This document shows, piece after piece, positions 10,669 through 20,399 of a stretch of 64,000 nt of DNA. Numbering within the stretch: position 1 is the stretch's first letter; each line of letters starts with the position of its first letter. A program made the position numbers and the translations under genes. The stretch is from Siphonodentalium dalli (taxonomy: Eukaryota; Mollusca; Scaphopoda; Gadilida; Siphonodentaliidae). The stretch covers positions 26,350,987-26,414,986 of the forward strand of contig CP136063.1 in assembly GCA_032622095.1 (NCBI GenBank), in the 5' to 3' direction. A model generated the notes under the pieces. That model saw only the letters and a list, made by a program, of their open reading frames with translations, did not search any database and was not told the origin of the DNA.

Positions 10669-11066
10669 AAATGTTTCTTTGTAAACGTAATCCGACGTTT
10701 GTTTGTCACAATTGTGAAACCATATTTTCGAGGCTTACTACCTTGGGGAAACAACGCTCTTTATTGTTGTTTTCCCAAACAGGAAATAATTCAAGTTCAA
10801 AATGTTTCTTTGTAAACGTAATCCGGCGTTTGATTGTCACAATTGTGAAACCATATTTTCGAGGCTTATTACCTTGTGGAAACAACGCTCTTTATTGTTG
10901 TTTTCCCAAACGGGAAATAATTCAAGTTTAAATGTTTCTTTGTAAACGTAATTCGACGTTGTTTGACACAATTATCAAACTATATTTTTCGAGGCTTATT
11001 ACCTTACTGAGACAACGCTCTTTATTGTTGTTGTTGTTTTTCCAAACAGTAAATAATTCATGTTCA
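10669..11066 (+). repeat. three ~131-bp tandem units with a hairpin
   Basis: Each unit starts AATGTTTCTTTGTAAACGTAA and contains the inverted pair GGAAACAACGCTC..TTGTTGTTTTCC. Unit starts are near 10669, 10799 and 10930. The third is the most diverged, with an expanded TTG run. The Cys-rich repeated ORFs here (MFLCKRN..) follow from the repetition and are not convincing genes. The word ACGCTCTTTAT recurs near 29630, 33350, 35060 and 36400. Confidence 0.85.
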
Positions 11067-11281
11067 AATGCGTCTGTGTACGTATTCTTGCCCTGTGTTT
11101 CATACACGACCGATTATACTGAAGAGTCTGACTAACTCAAATAAACACGACGCTCTGAATTATATCATGGTCCATTAATGCTGGTAGATAACTGGTTATC
11201 GGAGAGTGTTGTCCTCTTGCTTTGACCGATGTTTATAGAGTTTTCACTGCCTGAGAATGTAAGGAATAGATACATCCTTTT

Positions 11282-11730
11282 TGGATTTGATTAAGGGGTA
11301 ATTGATATAATGAAATTAATTTGCTTTTGAGTATGCATTGGGTTTAATTAAGGTGGTAGTTATGCTTTATTATTATTAAGGGGGTGGACTTTATAATGAA
11401 AATAATTTGCTTTTGAGTATGCATTGGATTTGATTAAGGTGGTAGTGAGTATAATATAATATTTTGCTTATGGTTATACATTGGATTTGTTTAAGGGGTA
11501 ATTGATATAATGAAATTAATTTGCTTTTGAGTATGCATTGGATTTGATTAAGGTGGTAGTTATTATATTACAATATTTTGCTTATGGTTATACCTTGGAT
11601 TTGATTAAGGGGTAATTGATATGATGAAATTAATTAGCTTTTGAGTATGCATTGGATTTAATTAAGGTGGTAGTTATGCTTTATTATTATTAAGGGGGTG
11701 GACTTTGATAAAGGTATTTGTTATTATTGG
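11282..11730 (+). repeat. minisatellite of TGCATTGGATTTGATTAAGG units
   Basis: At least six variable units of about 60-70 bp share TTTTGAGTATGCATTGG, GATTTGATTAAGG and a GGTAGTTAT or GGGGTAATTGAT spacer. Two spacer types alternate irregularly. Non-coding. Confidence 0.85.
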
Positions 11731-13225
11731 GGTGGGTGGATGGATGAAAAGTTTTAGTTTTTTGTTATGCCGTGATCATATTATCAGTTATGTCCCGTTA
11801 TATAAATAAACTTAATGAGTTGCTCCCACGATTTTCATGGGGTCGGCTGAGTTTGGATTTCCGGGAGACTGCCGAGCTGGGATTTCTTAGGGATCCTTAC
11901 TCAGTTAGCCCTTTATACTACTGGATAACACTTAATAATGTAATATTTATTGAATGATTTCATTTATTAATATTTAGACTCCACCTCACTATATTGTCAC
12001 GGCATATCAAAATAGAAATAATCATCAAACATATAGACAATAAATCGCATCAATTTTTAGTTTTGTTTGTGTTATCTCCCTTTTTCATCAGCCTGGGTAT
12101 ATCCTTGTTAGGTTCCATCAGTGGTAGTCGTCTCTATCTTGCCATGTGAGCAAGACCCTTGGCTTTAGCTGCTCGTTTCTGTTATTAATAGATTGAACCT
12201 ATATTTCTAAATCCGCTATTTATATTTATAAAATAATCTTAACTTATTCCGAGTAGAGTCATAGTACAGGTTTCGACTTGGACTTGTGACACTACTGGGG
12301 AATAGGTCACAATTTGACTGCATTTTTTTGTGTTATCTTATCTTAAGTTAAGGTATAAGTTGATCTATATTAAATGACACATAGTTCCTTTTTTTTATTT
12401 TTTCATTCTTGCACAACAAGTATAATTAGTCTTGACTACATTTAGTTCACCACAAATAACAAGTTTTGGGCTTATAACTGACTCCAAGTTATCCACAATT
12501 ATGGAGTTCCATCGCTTAGCGCGTCAATGGTAACAATGAACCCCATTCCATTCTTGATTAACGGTCCTCCCATTAAAAGAGAAATAAAACTGTAGTTTCT
12601 ATATACCCCTAAAGTACAATTCGCTACACATGGTTCTTATTACATAAAACATTACTAAAACATTATTTCATACAGAATTTACTGCTTCCTGATCTGATGT
12701 TCATATTCAGAGCTACAATCCTTTGTGTTGCCACTCGATGACGAATTACATGTATATGACATGCCCATACAGTTCTAAATATGCCGCCACTAAAGTACCA
12801 ATGAAACAATCTACACAAACTGGAATAAAACAACTTTTGTCTACAATGACTAGAATATGGAATGACAAGATTGTAGCCTTTCGCGATTACACCTACCCCA
12901 TTACCAACGCTCAAATTTGGAGTCAGTTTCTTTAAAAATAAATCCAGTAACTGTTGATTCGCTTAAAGTGATAGTACTGTTATTTCTATATGAAATTATT
13001 CTTCCCCAGAATAATCGGATTGCCATGGTGGCGCGCGCACCAGCAAACACATGCCTTCATCGTAAATCGGTGTTTAAGATATTGCAAGCATTGGTCGAAG
13101 GGTCAAGGGTCAGAAAGACCAGAATGCATCATGGATCTAAAAATAATGCTGACGGACACGCATTAATAATATAAAAATGGCGGAACGTTTAAAAAATAGA
13201 TTTGGAAGCGATCGGGGGCTGTTAA
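11731..13225. other. mostly unique DNA with unproven small ORFs
   Basis: Open frames at 11772-11957 (+) and 12663-12935 (both strands) have moderately protein-like composition, but I found no splice sites, homology or second copy to support them. Confidence 0.35.
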
Positions 13226-13337
13226 TTGTTCATGCGGGAATGTTTGCGCGTGGATGAAGTCGGCCACGTCTCGTTCGTTGCGAACATCGTGTCCCTGTTT
13301 GGATGCGGGGACATTTTGCAGCAGAGGCTGCAAATGT
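13226..13337 (+). pseudogene. GC-richer coding-like fragment cut by transposon copy 2
   Basis: A frame reading RECLRVDEVGHVSF then LFGCGDILQQRLQ has coding-like codon choice and higher GC than its surroundings. It runs into the first base of transposon copy 2 at 13338, so it may be part of an exon split by the insertion. I did not find its continuation after 16423. Product unknown. Confidence 0.25.
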
Positions 13338-14257
13338 CACTGGGGGTAAGCTGCTCCATGGGGAAGCGGTTCGCTTGTGATAAAAGCTCCAGTGCGCAGT
13401 TTACAATGCGACGGTGCGTCTGTGATTATTTTGTGAAAAGGGAAACTGAAGTATTCAAAATGGTACGTATTATCTCTATAAACAACATTATTCTATGGAA
13501 CGTCGGTCACAAATGACCAACATGCTTCAACTGTGATTTACATATCGCATTTATTCGAACACATTTCCATATCACGCAAAAGCAGCTGATTTATCACTTC
13601 AAAACCTGATTGTGTAACGAGAAAATTCTTAATAACATGATATTTTGTGTATGAAAATCAAATAATATGAATAATGTCCCGTATCAATTGCTATAACAAA
13701 CATCTCCGCCGTGCGATTGTTGTTGGCTTTGGTGTCTCAAACAATTAAATACTGAGAAAAATGCATTTTAACACCACCACGTGGACGCTCCAGTTCGTAT
13801 TTCCATAAGCGCCAGTGCGTAGACCGCCGGGATTGGTGGGCTCCAGTGCGCATTTAAAAAGAGATTTAGGGATTTGTAGAGGTGAAAACGATCTAAACAA
13901 GTTTGTATTTATTATTTCAATCACATTGGCATTATTAGAGCCTAAAACATGACACTTATCGTGTGGTGTTTCCGTGATTTATCAGTTATATATAGTATAT
14001 CCTATTATATACTCCAATCGATATGTATTTGAATGTACATGCAGTCCTGTGTAATTCACATGTATTAGTACGGATATAATTAAAACTGTTCGTTTGTTGT
14101 CAGCCTAATTGATGTCTAATAATGGGTTGATCGTGTATGCATATTACGATGTGAGAGATTTACCATTACATGCATGTATTCGAATAATTAATCTTGCAAA
14201 AAATAATTGTCGATATGCGGCTTGTGTAGGTCATAACGCAATATGGATGTGCCATTA

Positions 14258-14413
14258 TATAAGGATTAACTGTCATGTGGACTGTTTTTATGAAGATGTA
14301 ACCGTGAGGTAAGTGGTCATAACTTGTGTGAAACCCGAAGCAAACAAGTTATGACCACTTACCTCACGGTTACATCTCCATAAAAACAGTCCACATGACA
14401 GTTAATCCTTATA
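14258..14413. repeat. 156-bp near-perfect hairpin
   Basis: Arms 14258-14327 and 14344-14413 are about 70 bp each with essentially one mismatch, around a 16-nt loop. Arm tips read TATAAGGATTAACTGTCATG and its inverse. It lies in the block specific to copy 2 and could be a nested foldback element or produce a long-stem RNA if transcribed. Confidence 0.9.
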
Positions 14414-14627
14414 TTTATATACATTTAGCGAAAAAGCCACTTTTGTAAATGTATTTAAATCGAAAAGTGTATCGTGACAAAACCAGCCCAAAATATCCCA
14501 CAGCACCCTTGGCAAAAGTTAACAGGAACAATTGAAACCCGACGATTTATTAAGTCAATCCCGCGCGAATCCAAATGCGCCCAAAACATTACGCGTTCGT
14601 CTATCCAAACCCAAATGACGTATGTCA

Positions 14628-14673
14628 CGTATCGATGTTGTTATGAGCTGACGTATCGATGTTGTTATGAGCT
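14628..14673 (+). repeat. two tandem 23-bp units
   Basis: CGTATCGATGTTGTTATGAG occurs twice in immediate succession, in the copy-2-specific block about 120 bp upstream of the ORF. Confidence 0.75.
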
Positions 14674-14795
14674 GTTGCGCATTCACGATAAATAATTGCA
14701 ACTAGCCATGCACGTGGGCGCCGACCAATCAGAATGCTGGATTTATTGATGACAACACTTAGTTTGTAAATATATATAAATGGCACGAAAACGGC

Positions 14796-15148
14796 ATGCA
14801 TGACCTATTAAAGGCAGACAATCTGATCAGGTGGCCCTCGTATAATCAGATTCCAACAACAACAAAAACATTTCTCAAAAGATGCTTTAGTTATTATAAT
14901 CAACTAATTGCCAAAAATAATGCCAAATACATGCAATTATGGATGCATTTTATAACTTTTCAGAAACAACAAGGTGTTATCACTGCCGAGAAAAACAAGA
15001 AAATGGCCGCGGTGCAATTCGGCACACCATGCAAGCGCACCCATCTGAAGAACTTGCGGTGCTGGTGTTAGAAAATGGCAGGGAAACAACGGGGATCATT
15101 GAATCCTCCATTGATATACGCGACCCTTCCATACCCGCATACACCTGA
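14796..15148 (+). CDS. ORF pair inside transposon copy 2
   Basis: Homologue of 7188-7546. Frame 1 (14796-15071) starts MHDLLKADNLIRWPSYNQ. Frame 2 (14939-15148) keeps the C-x2-C-x12-H-x4-H pattern and the ending LENGRETTGIIESSIDIRD. Compared with copy 1, frame 1 has a few substitutions (K to R, S to P, R to C) and two silent ones. Here the ORF is preceded by a CCAAT box and a TATA-like ATATATATAAATGG, a plausible promoter that copy 1 retains only in part. Confidence 0.4.
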
Positions 15149-16423
15149 AATGACAATAATGAAATAATAATTAATAAACGCAAGATAATCAGGTATAATT
15201 ATGGGTAGAGTGTCTCCATTGCGGGTGAGCAATATTGGGCAACTCAATTTGCAATGCAGGGGTCCAGGATTTTTTTGTTTTAATTTATCATATTATTTTC
15301 TCAAAATACTACATGATAAATAAAATCATATATATTCCCGGACCCCTGTGATTTGCACTCCACCCGGAGTTGAAAGACATTCATATTTACAACATATATT
15401 TCGGATACTTTCAAATATATGGGGGCATATCGTTGGAGTTCCAACCAGTTACAGACCTGTTTCAGGTAACAGTCAGAATATTCAAGCTCAAGAATTTGCA
15501 AAAGGAATGTCTTAAAGCTGAGAAAAAATGTGCTCCATGCAAAGTGGGGGATACAGTTGGAAATTCTAAGTTGGACACCCACCCAAACCAAGACCCTCTA
15601 GTCACGTCCCTGACACTCCTAATCCTGCATCAAGGTGTGATGAATACAGTGTTTGCTTTTACTGAAGCAACTTGAACACATCGATACGAGTTCAACGTAT
15701 TCCCAACTAAAATAAATGTCTAATAATCATCATTATATTCGTACTAACGAAACCATATCACCACTATATATGTGGTGTTATGGTTCTGTGAAGAATGCAC
15801 TGCAAATGATATGAATATGATTATTATATTATAGTAATTATAATTATTATATATACTAATGTCTAATTATCGTAATTACATTCGTATCATTTGTATTACG
15901 AAATTCTTAATTGTCATAATTACATTCGTATTCGGATATTTATAATATAAATGATATATAATATTAATTACAACATAAAGCACAAGCTAATTGAAGAAAA
16001 TGACTTTGATGAAAGCGCACACCACCTTCTGTAGTTTTCGGTTGTCAGAATGTTGATTATCCTGCCAAAATTAAGTCAATTACGATTCCATGACACCTAC
16101 GCACTGGCGCTTTATTTCATCACAAGCGCACACGATGTGTAACCTGTTATCGCAATGGCACCGGGGCTTTTTGTCATGATTTGAAAGCTTTCTGGCATTG
16201 TTGTAAATGAGCAGAATACATCGACACTGATTGGGGATTACTAGATGACGTTTAAGCTTTATTGTTCGATATTGTTCACGCTCAAATAAGCTTTTAAATA
16301 CGCTCTATTCACCCGGTTACTTTCGCTATTTTCCCATGGTAAATGCATAGGGAATGTTTTTCAGCAATGTTAAACGGGTATTGTGAGCAAATATGTGACA
16401 AAACGTCCCTGGTTTTGTTATAG

Positions 16424-17208
16424 GTCAAAATAAAAGAATTTTTGTGGCATTTTGAAATAAGGATGACCTATTTGTTAAATGTATTGTCTAACTTTCATGT
16501 ATATGTTTCATGCACCTGGATACAGGGTTTCTGCTAGGGGTAGGTGAATGGGGCCGGTAGCCGTTAAGGGGGAAAATCCAGGTAAAAGTAGCCTTTTACT
16601 TTTAGCACTGGTTGAACTACTTTCGTTATATCGGCCAATAGAATCATGTGAGAGTAGAAATGGCAGTTTGTTTTGTTCCATTTCTGCCCAAGTGTCAAGC
16701 TATCAAACCTTATACATGTACCTGTAACTTTAAAACTAGTAAATTTATTAGATATAAATTAATTTATGAAGTACAGAACACCAGTAATTTCATATGACTA
16801 TGACTCGAGACGGGAATCCTCACATAAAATGTACTGCTCACATACTATTATTACTATACTATACTAGGTGGTGGGGTTGTTTTGCGTTGTTTGTATTTTG
16901 TTTGGTTTGGGAAAACGGTAAATGGGAGCAAAATTCTGAGATTTGTTGTTTTAATGAGTGACTGCTAATTAATAAGGTCCTCACATAAACTGTAAGGCAA
17001 AATGAGAGCATTTGGATGCGCTCGGTTCAACCCACTCGGCGCAACTCTAGGGATACTAATAACGTACACATACAATGTCGTACCAAAGTGTGTTCAAACA
17101 ATTTAACGAGCTGTAACGAGTTTAATATATTGGGAGCTATCGATGCATGACAGTTTCATAATAATTATCTTATGACTGGGAAGCTAGATATAGTTGTGTG
17201 GACTACAA
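16424..17208. other. unannotated spacer
   Basis: AT-rich DNA with no gene or repeat that I can support. Confidence 0.4.
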
Positions 17209-17423
17209 TAATGCCAAAAGTAATTGACCACTTAACCACAGCAGAATTATGGGTAATTTTTCAGGATTTAGTTCGAAATATATATATGGCTTGTTTCCAT
17301 TCATCGTAATTAAAGCTCCCGGCGAGATTCCGATGATTGGCAACAAGCCATATTTCCGACTAAATCCTGAAAAATTACTCATAATTCTGCTGTGGTTAAG
17401 CGGTCAATTACTTTTGGGCATTA
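17209..17423. mobile_element. 215-bp foldback MITE with TA ends
   Basis: TAATGCCAAAAGTAATTGAC at the left matches its inverse GTCAATTACTTTTGGGCATTA at the right with one inserted base. The arms extend about 90 bp (GGATTTAGT..ACTAAATCC) around a short centre. TA at each end suggests a TA target duplication as in Tc1/mariner MITEs. The ORF across it is not a gene. Confidence 0.85.
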
Positions 17424-18129
17424 CTGTATATGTATATGCGTGCATATCTGAGCTTGCAATTAAATGATGAAGGAGATAAATTAGGGGCTTAAATTGGGAT
17501 CGGCTCACAACATGAACACTGAATGTACTAAATGTATATAAATGTTTTTAAAAAAATAAAGAAATTATCAAAATATAAAACCAAAATCTATTGAATGTAA
17601 TCATATATATATCTGTACAAACAATTCGCATATATCGTCAACAATTAAAGTATATCTTGTACAAAATCTTCGGATTTACTTCACTTATCGGAACCCAAAT
17701 AACTCTGCACATAAAATTGTCAGTCTTCACTTACGCCCGTGCTATGGGATGCCGGGCGGTCCATACAGACACAACGAAATAAATAAAACATACTGTCTCT
17801 GCGCATTTGGCTTTAGCAGAATAGCTCTATGATGGCGCATTGAATTGAATCACATTGAATCACACGCTCTGCCTTGCGGTTGTTTTCTTTTTAAACAACT
17901 AACAAACTAACACCATTTTAAAAATTACAACACGGGGCCCCGCTCCTTTTTCAGCGCACCAGATGACACGCTCAGCTCAACCATATATTAAATTAAAGGG
18001 ACTCACCGGGACACTCCTCACACCCCATATTAAAGCTCGTGGGCTCTTCCCCAAATAATCCATCCAATCAATTCAATCAACGAAATAACACAAAGTCATT
18101 ATGTCCGCTCTTGCCGTGTTCAGACATGA
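17424..18129. other. unannotated spacer
   Basis: No gene recognised. An acceptor-like GCTCCTTTTTCAG occurs near 17945-17955, but no convincing open frame follows. Confidence 0.35.
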
Positions 18130-18338
18130 TTATTTTCTGTGTGCTATATCTCCAACAACAACAAACCGTGGGGTGAAGGAGAAGATCACTCGATCTTTTC
18201 GACCATCCCGGGCGCTTCGCGACCATCTACTCACTCTGGATCGGCTCAGATCGATAGCTACCTCTCCGAGCAGCACTACACCCCTTATAAATACTTTTAT
18301 CACACAATTAACCCACAAAATCAGCTTCATAATTATTG
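18130..18338 (+). pseudogene. exon-like fragment, possibly hAT transposase C-terminal
   Basis: A 70-codon open frame with no ATG contains SGSAQIDSYLSEQHYTP followed by NPQNQLHNYW and ends in a strong donor TATTG|GTAAGAC. An I/L-D-x-Y-L-x-E segment followed some 20-25 residues later by a YW motif resembles the start of the hAT dimerisation region as I know it. The downstream exon was not found, nor hAT ends. Resemblance by eye only. Confidence 0.3.
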
Positions 18339-18458
18339 GTAAGACACACGTGTAATATTAGCGGGTGCGAGGACGTCACGCCATTATTTAAATGACTTGC
18401 GATTCCTGAAGTGTATTATTGTTGTTTTCGATGAATACCTGATCATGTGATAAAAGGT

Positions 18459-18583
18459 ATCTCAAACTCGTTCTATTTTATACGTAATTTATCAACCTAT
18501 TTGAGCCTCGGTAAACCTTGGCTCAAATCGAATTTAATGAACTCGGTTTATAAATTACGTTTAAAATAGAACGAGTTTGAGAT
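18459..18583. repeat. 125-bp inverted repeat
   Basis: ATCTCAAACTCGTTCTATTT at 18459 pairs with AAATAGAACGAGTTTGAGAT ending at 18583. A nested inner pair TTTGAGCC..GGCTCAAAT lies in the centre. Likely a small foldback element; no clear target duplication. Confidence 0.8.
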
Positions 18584-19111
18584 CCTATATATTATTGTTC
18601 TAATTAACCACATTGATTTTCACGCAGAGCAGATATATGTGGTGATATGGGTGCATGATCTCACCCCCCCCCCCACAACTTTGTTCAAAATTTTGAAAGT
18701 CCATGCATGTACGTGACCTAATTACATTATAGACATTTCAAACCAACACTATATAGGTTGAAATTGTTTTTCCAACCAGTAATTAGTGCCTAAGTTATCT
18801 CCGATCGCCAGTCAAAAACTGCCAATCAAATCAAGAAACCAAATAGAGGCATATATATTTACTATATAGCAGTTCATAATTATAACATGGATCCATGGGG
18901 TGAAAATGCAATTACACAAACTTGGCCGGAGATTGGCCTGGTTGAATATGGGCAACCGAGTACAGTTGAGTTGAGACATTCAATATGTGTATATATGCAC
19001 TGCATTCGTCTCCATATATGCAGCGGAAATTGCATGCATGACACTTTTGCAACGTCGCTGGTGGACGGGGTGTGTGTAGATCGACAGGCAGCATATATGG
19101 CCAAAAAGTAT
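18584..19111. other. unannotated spacer
   Basis: No supported gene; a C tract (about 10 C) lies near 18665. Overlapping ORFs on both strands at 18880-19173 lack splice context. Confidence 0.35.
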
Positions 19112-19560
19112 ACACTATCCCAGAGAGCATGACATGGTTGGGCCAATGTTGGGGTCAACGTAATTTTTCTCATTGGGTCAACGTATTGGGCCTACGTTGG
19201 GCCAACGTTGGACGAAATATACAGAGCGTTGGTCGGGGCCCAACGTTGATATCCAGACCACATGGTTGGCATAACATTGGCCCAACGTTGGAAACTAAAC
19301 CCGTTGGTTGGCATAACGTTGACCCAACGGAGGGACAACGTTGGAACCTCAAACTAAATTGGTTCGCATAATGTGGGGAAATTATATTTTGTTTTGCCTA
19401 ATCCGTTAATAATTCAGTTACCATGCACCGTCAGCCACAATGTCACTATCTGGTGTAAGTTTGGGAGAAACTAATATGCACGTCAGTGATATAAGTATTC
19501 TCCGCTATAATTTATATGTAGGCATACGGCGCGCAAACATTCAGAATTTTGCAATTCCGA
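19112..19560 (+). mobile_element. GTTGGGCCAACG repeat element, copy A
   Basis: It begins ACACTATCCCAGAGAGCATG, has a core of many GTTGGGCCAACGTTGG-type words, and a conserved tail (AATCCGTTAATAATTCAGTT, then AACTAATATGCACGTCAG, CTCCGCTATAAT) ending near AACATTCAGAA. Copy B at 41120-41623 has the same order. Two copies with shared ends show a dispersed element with an internal minisatellite, possibly non-autonomous Helitron-like. The NVGPTL-type ORFs on both strands come from the palindromic core. Confidence 0.75.
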
Positions 19561-19562
19561 CA

Positions 19563-19740
19563 GGGGGGGGGGGGGGGGGGGGGGGGTCGGAAAAAAATTT
19601 CAGGCACCTATGGCATTTTTTCCCTTTCGATCATTTTTTGTACCCTCCCACCCCACAGCCAAATTTTTTTCCGTTTTCGGCAGTTTTTTCCGACCATTTT
19701 TTGACACCCACCCCCCTTTTAACACTAAAACAGAGATTTG
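19563..19740. repeat. 24-G tract element
   Basis: An uninterrupted run of 24 G at 19563-19586 is followed by TCGGAAAAAAATTTC, T-rich spacer and C-rich CCCACCCCAC and CCCACCCCCC tracts. The same order (G tract, GGAAAAAAAT, T-rich, CCACCCCC) recurs at 61370-61500 and in part at 62930-63010. A G-quadruplex is possible on this strand. Confidence 0.6.
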
Positions 19741-19886
19741 CGGGGTGAAATTCACTGTATATTAAGTAACCTTAAAATGTTCCACCTTAAAGCGAGGTTC
19801 GCAAAAAAAAAAACTTCGCGCCCAAGTGTGGGTAGTGGGTACCCACCTGAAGTTCTGGTGTCAAATCTGCGGATCGATGATACAAT

Positions 19887-20198
19887 GATTGATTGATTGA
19901 TTGGGGTTTATTGTCGCTTTAGCCACTAAGGCCATATCACGACATTGCCAGTTTTAGTGGTGGAGGAAATCCACACACTTGCGACTAATCTAACAATGAT
20001 TTCAATGGCTGATAAACTCGTCAACCATGTGCGGCAAACCACCGGCCATCGGCGAGTAACTGGTAACTCCACCAGATAACGATTTCGAGTTACAAAGTCC
20101 ATGATGGAAACATGTGGATTTGAACCCTAATCGCCAGCGCTGGAGGGCGAAACGGCTTGGAGTTGTACCCCTAACCGATTGAGCCACCGAGGCCCCCT
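19887..20198 (-). mobile_element. tRNA-derived SINE
   Basis: On the minus strand the element starts with a tRNA-like head carrying box A (TGGCTCAATCGG, about 20172-20183) and box B (GGGTTCAAATCC, about 20115-20126). It then has a central body with GTGTGGATTTCCTCCACCAC and ends CAATAAACCCCAATCAATCA. Exact 13-bp duplications TCGATGATACAAT flank it (19874-19886 and 20199-20211), proving retroposition. The (ATCA)n tail suggests the LINE partner's 3' end. It is a mobile copy, not a functional tRNA gene. Confidence 0.93.
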
Positions 20199-20399
20199 TC
20201 GATGATACAATACGATGTCACCAAAATGGAGTTGTCATGTCAAAGATGCGGATTATATATTTCACACTTGACTGTTTTTGTCTGTGAATTAGCACTGACA
20301 AGGACTCAATAATACCATTCACACATTCCAATGAATCAATTTTCAAATAGTATGGAATGACTGTAGGGTCATGGTTGAATTGTATATGTATACCTTAGG

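Larger units (their letters stand above)
13338..16423. mobile_element. transposon copy 2, right end missing, with extra block
   Basis: The left end CACTGGGGGTAAGCTGCTCC matches copy 1, and similarity continues to TTTTGTTATAG at 16423, where copy 1 goes on for another 180 bp to its right end. Between about 14261 and 14772 copy 2 carries some 510 bp that copy 1 lacks: a 156-bp hairpin and a segment with CCAAT (GACCAATCAG) just upstream of the shared ORF. Either copy 1 lost this or copy 2 gained it. Without a right terminal repeat copy 2 cannot move. Confidence 0.88.

Noticed and set aside
10671-11135. Repeated Cys-containing ORF (MFLCKRN..CHNCE) resembling a zinc-binding protein
   Set aside because: The frame follows a 131-bp tandem repeat, shifts between units, and has no conserved Cys/His spacing across units.
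12663-12935. Overlapping protein-like ORFs on both strands
   Set aside because: Neither strand shows splice signals or a second copy, and both readings are equally plausible, so I could not call a gene.
17249-17467. 72-residue ORF with hydrophobic stretches
   Set aside because: It spans both arms of a 215-bp foldback element, so the frame is a chance reading of an inverted repeat.
19170-19371. NVGPTL-type ORFs, also at 41142-41424
   Set aside because: Produced by the palindromic GTTGGGCCAACG core on both strands.
20115-20198. A possible tRNA gene on minus
   Set aside because: Boxes A and B are present, but they head a SINE with a body, tail and target duplications.
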